From NCBI RefSeq assembly GCF_039523555.1, contig NZ_BAAAFN010000011.1, positions 1-64,000 on the forward strand: a stretch of 64,000 bases of DNA, read 5' to 3'. A program made the position numbers and the translations under genes. Numbering within the stretch: position 1 is the stretch's first letter; each line of letters starts with the position of its first letter. The notes beneath the pieces are model-generated. The model was not told the origin of the DNA. It ran no database searches and was given only the letters and a program-made list of their open reading frames with translations. This stretch comes from Castellaniella daejeonensis (GTDB lineage: Bacteria; Pseudomonadota; Gammaproteobacteria; Burkholderiales; Burkholderiaceae_B). Positions 1 to 6,717 of the stretch are shown one piece after another.

Positions 1-69
1 CTTGCAGCGCCGACTGTGGAACCTGTTTTACTTTAACCAAACAGCCTCCGCGATCCCCGGTGTGATTCA
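1..69 (-). mobile_element. Probable terminus of another insertion sequence, running off the left edge
   Basis: Read on the minus strand, this segment starts abruptly at position 69 with TGAATCACACCGGGGATCG, exactly where similarity to the IS copy at 70-156 stops. The abrupt junction and the terminus-like TGAA(T/C)C..CCGGGG start suggest the end of a second IS inserted into the first. The family is a guess from general resemblance to IS3-type ends; no transposase is visible before the window edge. Confidence 0.35.
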
Positions 70-156
70 GTCCATCGTTTGATCTCGTCTTCCATCTTCG
101 TACTCATGGTGATTTCCTAAATTATCACCTGAGCAGGTTTTTACTGGGTCATTACA
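70..156 (-). mobile_element. Truncated second copy of the 757-bp IS (orfA-side end)
   Basis: These 87 bases nearly repeat the orfA-side end of the element at 1877-2633, including the terminal TGTAATGACCCAG at position 156, the ribosome-binding region and the first codons of orfA (ATG at 107, peptide MSTKMEDEIKRWT). Only one substitution is obvious, TTTAGG for TTCAGG before the start codon. The copy is broken after codon 13 of orfA by the sequence at 1-69, so it is an inactive remnant. It lies in the same orientation as the larger copy. Confidence 0.85.
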
Positions 157-391
157 GTTCGGCCTTGAGCTTCTCCTCGACGTACATCTTGCGCAGTCGG
201 GCATTCTCCGCCTCCAGCTCCTTCATCCGCGACATCACCGGCACATCCATGCGGCCGTATTTGGCGCGCCACTTGTAGAACGTCGCGGAGCTGATGCCCA
301 GCTCACGGCACATCTCTGGCACCGTGATGCCGACCTCCACCCGTTTGATCGCGTCCAGGATTTGACTGTCTGTGAATCGTGACTTCTTCAA
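152..391 (-). pseudogene. IS3-family transposase OrfA, 3'-truncated by another IS
   Basis: The 79-residue product starts MKKSRFTDSQILDAIKRVE, has the helix-turn-helix of IS3-family OrfA (CRELGISSATFYKWRAKYG, about residues 28-46) and the leucine-rich coiled coil (MKELEAENARLRKMYVEEK). OrfA proteins of this type normally continue about ten more residues and then shift into OrfB. Here the sequence breaks at the terminal repeat of the neighbouring IS at 156, which supplies the stop codon. The start codon is TTG at 391. No matching OrfB lies nearby, so it is a dead fragment. Confidence 0.85.
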
Positions 392-469
392 GCTGTAGAA
401 CTCCTCAATGAGGAATCTGACCGCACCGCTTTAATGAGGGGATTACCAACAAGCCATCGTATCAAACAA

Positions 470-499
470 AAAAGCCACTGGCTTGCGCCAGTGGCTTTT
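470..499 (-). terminator. Rho-independent terminator of the flagellin gene
   Basis: A perfect 13-bp inverted repeat (AAAAGCCACTGGC / GCCAGTGGCTTTT) with a 4-base loop lies 45 bases after the flagellin stop codon. On the minus strand the stem runs into TTTTTTGTTTG, the U-tract of an intrinsic terminator. Confidence 0.9.
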
Positions 500-544
500 C
501 GTATGCCCGAGACAGTCGAGGCAGCCTCGAACCCACTGTGCGAA

Positions 545-1435
545 TTAACGCAGCAGGGACAGCATGGTCTGCGGAACCTGGTTGGCTTGCGCTAGCACGG
601 CGGTACCGGCCTGCTGCAGAATCTGTGCCCGTGTCATGTTAGACACTTCCACCGCGTAGTCGGCGTCTTCAATACGCGAGCGCGAAGCCGACAGATTGGT
701 TATGGTGTTGTTCAGATTGGCGACCGTAGATTCCAAGCGATTCTGGATCACACCCAATTCGCTACGGGCCTTATCGACATTTTCCAACATTTTGTCGACG
801 GTGTTGATGGTCTTCTGAGCATTCTCCACTGCACCAGATCCGGTGCCAGTGACAGTGATAGCAGAAGAAGCATTAAAGCCGGCACCGCTAGCAGCAGAGC
901 CAGTAGTAGTGACACCGTCCAGAAGACCGCCCGAAGTTACGGTAGCATTAAAGGTCTTAATATTGATGACGTCATTGGCAGTCGTATTGGCCCCGACCTG
1001 GATCGACAGAGTCCCAGATGCGCTCAGCAACTTGGTTTCATTGAACTTCGCCCCATTGGCAACACGATCAATTTCCGACAGGCGCGCAGCGATTTCATCC
1101 TGAATCGATTGGCGGTCGGACGTACCATTCACATCGTTGGCAGCCTGAACAGCCAGTTCGCGAATACGCTGCAAATTATTGTTGATTTCGTTCAGGTTGC
1201 CTTCAGCGGTCTGAGCCAGAGAGATACCGTCGTTGGCATTGCGAGCAGCCTGGGTCATGCCTCGCACTTGGGCGGTCATACGGTTGGCAATGGCCTGTCC
1301 AGCCGCATCGTCCTTGGCGCTGTTAATGCGCAGGCCCGAGGACAGACGTTGGATCGCAGAACCCAGGGCGGACTGAGACTTGTTCAGATTATTCTGAGAG
1401 ACCAGAGAGAGGTAGTTAGTATTGATAACAGCCAT
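545..1435 (-). CDS. fliC: Flagellin (FliC)
   Basis: Flagellin is the self-assembling subunit of the flagellar filament, exported through the flagellar type III system. The 296-residue product has the conserved N-terminal D0/D1 helices (MAVINTNYLSLVSQNNLNKS, then LSSGLRINSAKDDAAGQAIANR) and the C-terminal D1/D0 block (SRIEDADYAVEVSNMTRAQILQQAG, ending VPQTMLSLLR). Between about residues 140 and 205 the variable region is short and rich in Ala, Gly, Ser and Thr, so the exposed D2/D3 domains are nearly absent. A GGAG ribosome site precedes ATG at 1435. No other flagellar structural gene is nearby and both flanks are IS debris, so the gene may have been moved or left behind by rearrangement. Its promoter and terminator look intact. 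Confidence 0.95.
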   Translation of the reverse strand: MAVINTNYLSLVSQNNLNKSQSALGSAIQRLSSGLRINSAKDDAAGQAIANRMTAQVRGMTQAARNANDGISLAQTAEGNLNEINNNLQRIRELAVQAANDVNGTSDRQSIQDEIAARLSEIDRVANGAKFNETKLLSASGTLSIQVGANTTANDVINIKTFNATVTSGGLLDGVTTTGSAASGAGFNASSAITVTGTGSGAVENAQKTINTVDKMLENVDKARSELGVIQNRLESTVANLNNTITNLSASRSRIEDADYAVEVSNMTRAQILQQAGTAVLAQANQVPQTMLSLLR

Positions 1436-1515
1436 GAGAGACTCCTAAGTTGTTCGGCGGAGATCCGCCCGTGTTGCCCAGGATGACAAACTGAGTGACC
1501 TCCTGTTCTGCCCCG

Positions 1516-1542
1516 TTAACGGAAGGGGACAAAGGAACTTTA
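1516..1542 (-). promoter_or_regulatory. Sigma-28 (FliA)-type promoter of fliC
   Basis: On the minus strand, TAAA (1542-1539), 15 bases, then TCCGTTAA (1523-1516) matches the flagellar sigma-28 consensus TAAA-N15-GCCGATAA at 10 of 12 positions. It lies about 80 bases before the flagellin start, as expected for a class 3 flagellar gene. Confidence 0.75.
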
Positions 1543-1592
1543 GGGCTGTAATCAAGTTTTTTATGTCGACTCGTCCTGGGTTTCGTAGCGTC

Positions 1593-1658
1593 TTTGCAGT
1601 TGAAGCAGTAGCGAGCGTAAGTCGCAAGGTGAGCTTGGCCTGTCGGTCGAACTGCAAA
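1593..1658. repeat. Inverted repeat flanking a 48-base spacer
   Basis: TTTGCAGTT (1593-1601) and AACTGCAAA (1650-1658) are perfect 9-bp complements. They sit between the flagellin promoter and the remnant of an IS3-type right end (GGGGCAAGCCCA on the minus strand, about 1663-1674). Whether they are ends of a tiny mobile fragment or a hairpin of the adjacent IS is unclear. Confidence 0.4.
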
Positions 1659-1697
1659 TGATGGGCTTGCCCCGTCCCGCCGGACAGGTTGGTTAAC

Positions 1698-1876
1698 CTA
1701 AGAAATCGCCGCCTCGAACTGCATGGGGCTGACGTACCCAGCGTTGAGTGCTGGCGTCGTGAGTTGTAGAACCGCTCGATGTAGTCGAACACATCGGCGC
1801 GACATTCATCTCTGGATCTGTGGATGCGTCGGCTCAGCCGTTCGGTTTTCAGCGTGGAGAAGAAGCTCTCCATGGG
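1698..1876 (-). pseudogene. 3' fragment of an IS3-family OrfB transposase, frameshifted
   Basis: On the minus strand this reads MESFFSTLKTERLSRR...DVFDYIERFYNSRRQHSTLG, the C-terminal part of an IS3-family DDE transposase after its catalytic Glu. One base is then missing: the expected YVSPMQFEAAIS and stop lie in the next frame, ending at 1698. The 5' part is cut exactly at the terminal repeat of the IS at 1877. The gene is doubly broken. It does not look like the partner of the OrfA fragment at 152-391, which belongs to a different OrfB type. Confidence 0.8.
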
Positions 1877-1904
1877 TGTAATGACCCAGCGGAACCTGCG
1901 CAGG

Positions 1905-2273
1905 TCAGGCGGCTAATGCGAAGGCCTCGGCCGGAGTTTTCATGTTCAGTGCCGTGGCCACCGAAGGGAGCGCCTGAATCCGTGGCCTGAAGCCCACGGC
2001 GCGCTTTTTGACCTGCCAGCCCTTGAGCTGGAAGATGCGCTGCACTGTGTTCTTGTTGAACCCCAACAGGTGAGCCACCGTCCGGTAGCCAAAGGAGGGC
2101 GATTCTTCAATCATAGCCTTGATGGGTTCGGCAAACTGCGGGTCAACCTTGGGCGCGGATTTGGTCGGCTTGTAGTACACCGTGCGCCGGGGGATACCGA
2201 ACCACTGGCACAGCTTGGAGATCGAGACGGTAAAGCCTTCTTCCTTCAGTCCCTGGCGGATCGTCTCGATCAT
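1905..2273 (-). pseudogene. Transposase OrfB with in-frame loss of the DDE core
   Basis: The 122-residue frame starts with the N-terminal region of an IS3-type OrfB: a helix-turn-helix (ISKLCQWFGIPRRTVYY, residues 18-34) and SPSFGYRTVAHLLG, the usual HTH_21 segment. After RPRIQALPSVATA it jumps directly to LNMKTPAEAFALAA, the extreme C-terminus. Related OrfB proteins are usually about 270-300 residues and carry the rve DDE domain between these points; all of it is missing without loss of frame. The start ATG overlaps the orfA stop by four bases. The product could bind DNA but cannot catalyse transposition. Confidence 0.85.
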
Positions 2274-2584
2274 TTCTCGTCCTCGCTCAACAGGGACTGC
2301 AATTTTTTTCTTGCGCGTAGCTCCAGCATCGCCTCGCCGTAGGCCTCTTGCAAGTCCTTGATCTGGCGTTCGTATTGTTCTTTGACGTCCAGCGGATTGG
2401 CTCTCAGCGCGTTTTCCATGCCCCGCTTGGCGTCATCGACCCATTTCTCCACTTCGGAGGGTGATAGGTCGTAGGTGCGGCTGGCCTCGGACACCGTGGT
2501 TTTGCCCTGAATGATGTCCAGCACCAGCGCGCTTTTGCGCTTGGCCGTCCATCGTTTGATCTCGTCTTCCATCTTCGTACTCAT
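2270..2584 (-). CDS. IS3-family-like transposase OrfA (complete)
   Basis: The 104-residue protein starts MSTKMEDEIKRWTAKRKSALVL and has a helix-turn-helix-like stretch (KTTVSEASRTYDLSPSEVEKWV) followed by a charged coiled coil (KEQYERQIKDLQEAYGEAMLELRARKKLQ). This is the OrfA type with a DUF1153-like N-terminus that pairs with an IS3 OrfB. The start at 2584 is chosen because it follows AGGAAATCACC and matches the truncated copy at 107; an in-frame ATG at 2605 lies inside the terminal region. It overlaps orfB by ATGA, which suggests coupled translation. Confidence 0.8.
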   Translation of the reverse strand: MSTKMEDEIKRWTAKRKSALVLDIIQGKTTVSEASRTYDLSPSEVEKWVDDAKRGMENALRANPLDVKEQYERQIKDLQEAYGEAMLELRARKKLQSLLSEDEK

Positions 2585-2755
2585 GGTGATTTCCTGAATT
2601 ATCACCTGAGCAGGTTTTTACTGGGTCATTACATCCACGCAAAAAGGATTCCCATGACCTGGCGCAAACACCAGCCCTTGGCCAACCGATACGATGAAAC
2701 CATCGCCTGCGGGCCGGCAAGCCATTGACCCGCATCTCATCCAAGGAGAACGCCG

Positions 2756-3856
2756 ATGGTTGCCACCATGAAAGCCGCCGTATTCGTCGAACCCGGCCGT
2801 ATCGAACTGACCGACAAGCCCATTCCCGATGTCGGTCCCAACGATGCGTTGGTCCGCATCACCACGACCACGATCTGCGGCACCGACATCCACATCCTCA
2901 AGGGCGAATATCCGGTCGCCCCAGGCCTCACGGTCGGCCACGAGCCCGTGGGCGTCATCGAAAAGCTCGGCAGCGCAGTCACCGGCTACCAGGAAGGGCA
3001 GCGTGTGATCGCCGGGGCAATCTGTCCGAACTTCGGCTCCTACGCCGCCCAGGATGGCGTGCCATCGCAGGACGGCAGCTACCTGATCCCTTCGGGACGC
3101 TGCGGCTGCCATGGCTACAAGGCCACCGCCGGATGGCGTTTCGGCAATTTGATCGACGGCACCCAGGCGGAATACGTGCTGGTGCCGGACGCGCAGGCCA
3201 ATCTCGCGCCGATTCCGGACGGCCTGACCGATGAGCAGGTGCTGATGTGCCCGGACATCATGTCCACAGGCTTCAAGGGGGCGGAAAACGCCCACATCCG
3301 CCTGGGTGACACGGTGGTCGTCTTTGCACAAGGCCCCATCGGCCTGTGCGCAACCGCCGGGGCTCGCTTGCTGGGAGCGACCACCATCATCGCGGTGGAC
3401 GGCAATGCGCACCGCCTGGGTATTTCGCGCAGGCTGGGGGCCGATATCTCCCTGGATTTCAATACCTGCGACGTGGTCGACGAAGTGATGCGGCTCACGG
3501 GCGGGCGCGGCGCCGATTCGGCCATCGAGGCGCTCGGCACGCAGACCACGTTCGAGCAGGCTCTGCGCTGCCTCAAACCGGGCGGGACCTTGTCCAGCCT
3601 GGGGGTGTATTCCCAGGACCTGAGGATTCCGCTCGATGCCTTCGCCGCCGGCCTGGGCGACCATCGCATCAATACGGCCTTGTGCCCCGGCGGCAAGGAA
3701 CGCATGCGCCGCCTGATGAATGTGATTGCAGCCGAGCGCCTGGACCTGGGCGTGCTGGTCACCCACCACTACAAGCTGGACGACATCGTTGCGGCCTACG
3801 ATCTGTTTGCCCACCAGCGCGACGGCGTGCTGAAGATCGCCATCAAGCCGGTCTGA
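2756..3856 (+). CDS. Zinc-dependent alcohol dehydrogenase, medium-chain family
   Basis: This enzyme would oxidise an alcohol (or reduce a ketone or aldehyde) with NAD(P). The 366-residue protein has the zinc site of the medium-chain dehydrogenase family: C41 in ICGTD, H62 and E63 in GHE, and a probable ligand D167 in CPDIMS. The dinucleotide-binding loop AQGPIGL lies near 191-197, followed by D215 in IIAVDG, which slightly favours NAD. The closest family resemblance is to isopropanol/secondary-alcohol dehydrogenases. The start ATG at 2756 follows AAGGAGA; a second ATG lies at codon 5. It lies just beyond an IS end, and its stop overlaps the convergent ychJ-like gene by 14 bases. Substrate unknown. 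Confidence 0.9.
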   Translation: MVATMKAAVFVEPGRIELTDKPIPDVGPNDALVRITTTTICGTDIHILKGEYPVAPGLTVGHEPVGVIEKLGSAVTGYQEGQRVIAGAICPNFGSYAAQDGVPSQDGSYLIPSGRCGCHGYKATAGWRFGNLIDGTQAEYVLVPDAQANLAPIPDGLTDEQVLMCPDIMSTGFKGAENAHIRLGDTVVVFAQGPIGLCATAGARLLGATTIIAVDGNAHRLGISRRLGADISLDFNTCDVVDEVMRLTGGRGADSAIEALGTQTTFEQALRCLKPGGTLSSLGVYSQDLRIPLDAFAAGLGDHRINTALCPGGKERMRRLMNVIAAERLDLGVLVTHHYKLDDIVAAYDLFAHQRDGVLKIAIKPV

Positions 3857-4256
3857 CTGGCTCCTGCCCATCCACGTACACCCAGATCCCGTCCAGCCGC
3901 GTGAAGCGGCTGGTCTCGTGGATCCGGGTGGCGCGCCCGTGGACGCGCACCCGCGCGATGAATTCCACGATTTCGGTGTCGGCGTCCAGGCGGACATGGC
4001 GGCGCACTTCCAGTCCCAGCCAGCGCGTGCCCGGTTCGTTGGGGTCCAGGGTGGCGGGACGTGTGTCGGGGTGCCAGGTCTGCAGCAGGTAGTCCAGTTC
4101 ATCCAGCACGTAGGCGCTGTAGCGTGAGCGCATCAGGGCTTGGGCGTCGGGCGCCCGCAGGCGCAGGGGGCCGTGATGCCAGCGGCCGCAGCAGTCGGCG
4201 TAGGCGGCCGGAAGGCCGCAGGGGCAGGCGGCGGGGAGGGTGGGGGCGCGTTTCAT
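3843..4256 (-). CDS. YchJ-like UPF0225 family protein
   Basis: This 137-residue protein has the YchJ layout: an N-terminal cysteine cluster CPCG...YADCCGRWH (residues 11-27) resembling a SEC-C metal-binding motif, then LMRSRYSAYVLDELDYLLQTWHP and the conserved RWLGLEV and FIARVRVHGRATRIHETSRF blocks of an NTF2-like fold. Family function is unknown; zinc binding is inferred from the cysteines. It lies 26 bases after the amino-acid permease gene on the same strand, so it may be the last gene of that transcript. The start ATG at 4256 gives the usual family N-terminus. Confidence 0.85.
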   Translation of the reverse strand: MKRAPTLPAACPCGLPAAYADCCGRWHHGPLRLRAPDAQALMRSRYSAYVLDELDYLLQTWHPDTRPATLDPNEPGTRWLGLEVRRHVRLDADTEIVEFIARVRVHGRATRIHETSRFTRLDGIWVYVDGQEPVRPA

Positions 4257-4282
4257 CGTGGCGGGATGGCGGGTCGCGGCTT

Positions 4283-4966
4283 CTATTCCCCCGACCGGAT
4301 CCCCAGCCCGCGCTCCACCAGCCAGGCGCAGCCCAGCAAGGTCACGTTGATGGCCAGGTACAGGATGCCGGCGATGATGAAGGTCTCGACGATCAGGTAG
4401 CTCTGGCTCATCAGGCGCCGGGCGAAGCCGGTCAGTTCCATGACGGCGATGGTGGAGGCCAGGCTGGTGCCCTTGATGGCCAGCACCAGTTCGTTGCTGT
4501 AGGCCGGGAAGGCCTGGCGGATGGCCAGGGGAAAGCGGATGCGGCGGAAGATCTGCAGGCGGCTCATGCCGCAGGACGCGGCGGCGTCCAGCTGGCCGGC
4601 CGGCACGGATTGCAGTCCGCCGCGGATCGCTTCGCTCATGTAGGCGCCGCTGTTCAGGGCGATGGCCAGGATGGCGCAGCGCGCGCCGTCGGAAAACAGC
4701 CACCACAGGGCGGGCTGGTCGCGCACGGATTCCAGGGTGCCGATGCCGTAGTACAGCAGGAACAGCTGGATCAGCAGCGGCGTGCCGCGAAAAACGGTGC
4801 TGTAGGCAAAGGCGGTGCCCGACACCAGCGGGTGGCGCGTAGTGCGCATCAGCGCTGCGCCCAGGCCCAGCAGTGAGGCGAACAGGATGGAGAACAGGCC
4901 GATGCGCAGGGTGATCCAGAAGCCCTCGATCAGGACGGGTACGGCGTGCTCGAACAGCTCGATCAT
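4283..4966 (-). CDS. Polar amino-acid ABC transporter permease (HisM/GlnP type)
   Basis: An inner-membrane subunit of a histidine/arginine/glutamine-type importer, 227 residues with several hydrophobic helices. The family signatures are visible: the motif TVFRGTPLLIQLFLLYYGIG (about 57-76), LNSGAYMSEAIRGGLQSVPAGQLDAA (the EAA-type loop that contacts the ATPase) and IKGTSLASTIAVMELTG. Its ATG overlaps the stop of the upstream permease by four bases, so the two are coupled and probably form a heterodimer. No ATP-binding gene follows. Specificity cannot be read from the sequence. Confidence 0.9.
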   Translation of the reverse strand: MIELFEHAVPVLIEGFWITLRIGLFSILFASLLGLGAALMRTTRHPLVSGTAFAYSTVFRGTPLLIQLFLLYYGIGTLESVRDQPALWWLFSDGARCAILAIALNSGAYMSEAIRGGLQSVPAGQLDAAASCGMSRLQIFRRIRFPLAIRQAFPAYSNELVLAIKGTSLASTIAVMELTGFARRLMSQSYLIVETFIIAGILYLAINVTLLGCAWLVERGLGIRSGE

Positions 4967-5679
4967 CGTCCGGCCCCCCGCATGCCACGCCCGAAATGGC
5001 GCTCGGCCCAGACGAACAGCCCCTGGCTGCAGGCCCCGATCAGGAAATACAGGATGCCGGCCATCAGGTACAGGATCAGGGGTGCGCGCGTGGCGGCCGA
5101 GCCCAGCACCGCGGCGCGCATCAGTTCGACCAGCCCCACCAGGGACACCAGTGCGGTGTCTTTCAGGGCGGCCTGCCAGACGTTGTTGGCACCGGGCAGC
5201 GCATACCAGAACAGTTGCGGCAGGGTGATGCGCCGCAGGCACTGGCGGCGGTCCATGCCGATGGCGCGGGCGGCTTCGAGCTGGCCGGGGTCGATGGCCT
5301 TGAAGGCGCCGCGAAAGACTTCCACGCTGTAGGACCCTGAAATCAGGGCGATGGCCAGGATGCCGACCAGCATGGGAAAGACAGTGCTCATCAGATCGTC
5401 CCATTCCAGCCAGTCGGCCAGGTCGGCGGCGGGCTGCACCGTACCGAAGAACAGCAGGTAGATGATGAGCAGTTCCGGCACGCTGCGCACGATCAGGGTG
5501 TACAGGGCGACGAGCGCGCGCGCCGGCCGGCTGGCGCCGGTCTTGGCGGCAGCGCCGGCGATGCCGATCGCCATGCCCAGGCTGATGCCGCACACGCTGA
5601 TGAAGACGGTCATGGCCGCGCCGCGCAGCAGCATGGCGCCCCAGCCGGCGCTCAGGATGTCGTGCAGGGTCTGGATCAT
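4963..5679 (-). CDS. Polar amino-acid ABC transporter permease (HisQ type)
   Basis: The 238-residue membrane protein pairs with the downstream HisM-type permease. It has TLIVRSVPELLIIYLLFFGTV, the coupling loop SGSYSVEVFRGAFKAIDPGQLEAARAIGM and LKDTALVSLVGLVELMR. The start ATG at 5679 gives the usual short cytoplasmic N-terminus before the first helix. It follows the binding-protein gene by 100 bases of GC-rich sequence without an obvious promoter. Confidence 0.9.
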   Translation of the reverse strand: MIQTLHDILSAGWGAMLLRGAAMTVFISVCGISLGMAIGIAGAAAKTGASRPARALVALYTLIVRSVPELLIIYLLFFGTVQPAADLADWLEWDDLMSTVFPMLVGILAIALISGSYSVEVFRGAFKAIDPGQLEAARAIGMDRRQCLRRITLPQLFWYALPGANNVWQAALKDTALVSLVGLVELMRAAVLGSAATRAPLILYLMAGILYFLIGACSQGLFVWAERHFGRGMRGAGR

Positions 5680-5779
5680 GAAATCAATGGAAAACCCCGA
5701 GGCGGCACCGGCGTGCGGTGGCCGGCTGCCCCGGGGAAATGGCGCCGGCGCCCGGAGGCACCGGCGGTGTCGTCAGGCA

Positions 5780-6598
5780 TTACTTCTGGCAGGCGGCGTA
5801 GTTGGACAGGTCGACGCCGAACCACTTGACGCTGGAGGACTTGATGGTGCCGTCGGCGATCAGTTCGCACAGCGCCTTGTCGACCTTGGCCTTCAGCTCG
5901 GTGTTCTTCTGGTTGATGCCGGCCCCGATGCCCAGGCCCAGGATTTCCGGGTCGGCGCTGCTCTTGACCACGGCGTCGGCCAGGGCGAACTTACCCTTGC
6001 CGGTGGTGTCCAGGAACTGGCTTTGCGGGGTAACTTCGGAGAAGGTCGCGTCCAGGCGGCCGGCCGACAGGTCCATTTGCATCTGGTCCTGGGTCTCGTA
6101 GGTCTTGAGCTTCAGGTCGGGGGCGTATTTCTGCAGGAAGGCGCCCTGGGTGGTGCCGCTTTGCACGCCCACGGTCTTGCCGGCCAGCCCGGCCATCAGG
6201 GCCTTGGAATCGGCGGCCTTCAGCAGGGCGTCGCCCTTGGGCAGCACGAAGGCGGAATCCTCGGTGGCGTAGGGGATGCTGAAGGAGATGACCTTGGCGC
6301 GTTCGGCGGTGACGGACATGCCCGAGATCACCAGGTCGAAGCGCTCGGCCTGCAGGGCGGGGATCAGGCTGTCGAAGGCCTGGACCACGAAGCGGCATTT
6401 CATGTCGAGCTTCTTGCACAGGGCGTGGCCGACGTCGGCGTCGAAACCGGTGACTTTGCCGCTGGCATCGACCATGCTCCAGGGCGGATAGCCGCCTTCG
6501 GTGCCGATTTTCAGGGTGGCGGCCGAGGCCGTGGAGGCCAGGCCTGCGAGGCCGAGGACAGCGCACAGCGCCGCCTGTCGTGCGATGGAAATCACCAT
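5780..6598 (-). CDS. Periplasmic amino-acid-binding protein of an ABC importer
   Basis: A 272-residue family-3 solute-binding protein that captures a polar amino acid in the periplasm. Residues 1-26 form a signal peptide ending ASTASA. The mature protein has the usual LKIGTEGGYPPWSMVDASGKVTGFDADVG opening, the FDLVISGMSVTAERAKVISFSIPY ligand-binding block and VGVQSGTTQGAFLQ. It leads the transporter genes on the minus strand (binding protein, HisQ, HisM). Ligand identity (histidine, arginine/ornithine or glutamine) is undecided. Confidence 0.9.
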   Translation of the reverse strand: MVISIARQAALCAVLGLAGLASTASAATLKIGTEGGYPPWSMVDASGKVTGFDADVGHALCKKLDMKCRFVVQAFDSLIPALQAERFDLVISGMSVTAERAKVISFSIPYATEDSAFVLPKGDALLKAADSKALMAGLAGKTVGVQSGTTQGAFLQKYAPDLKLKTYETQDQMQMDLSAGRLDATFSEVTPQSQFLDTTGKGKFALADAVVKSSADPEILGLGIGAGINQKNTELKAKVDKALCELIADGTIKSSSVKWFGVDLSNYAACQK

Positions 6599-6717
6599 GG
6601 GCGGGATCCTAATGAAAGGTTGAGACTGAGAAAAAAGTAATAGTAGTACATCGGGCGCCGCGCCGGGGAAGACATGGCCCCGCCCGGGGCCTGCGGGCCG
6701 CCTGGATCCGCAGGGTT

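Larger units (their letters stand above)
1877..2633 (-). mobile_element. Internally deleted IS3-family-like insertion sequence (757 bp)
   Basis: The boundaries are inverted repeats starting TGTAATGACCCAG at both ends: on the plus strand at 1877, followed by an AACCTGCGCAGGT block, and on the minus strand at 2633, followed by AACCTGCTCAGGT. Inside are a complete orfA and an orfB that keeps only its first and last parts. The immediate flanks (ATGGG at 1872-1876, TCCAC at 2634-2638) do not match, so no target-site duplication remains. That implies rearrangement after insertion. The element should be unable to move itself but keeps both ends. Confidence 0.85.

Noticed and set aside
70..2633. A composite transposon carrying fliC
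   Set aside because: One IS copy is reduced to 87 bases, neither has a working transposase, and no target duplication is visible; rearrangement is simpler.
2618..4102. A 494-codon frame antisense to the alcohol dehydrogenase
   Set aside because: The plus-strand dehydrogenase has intact zinc and cofactor motifs and a good ribosome site; the antisense product is low-complexity in character.
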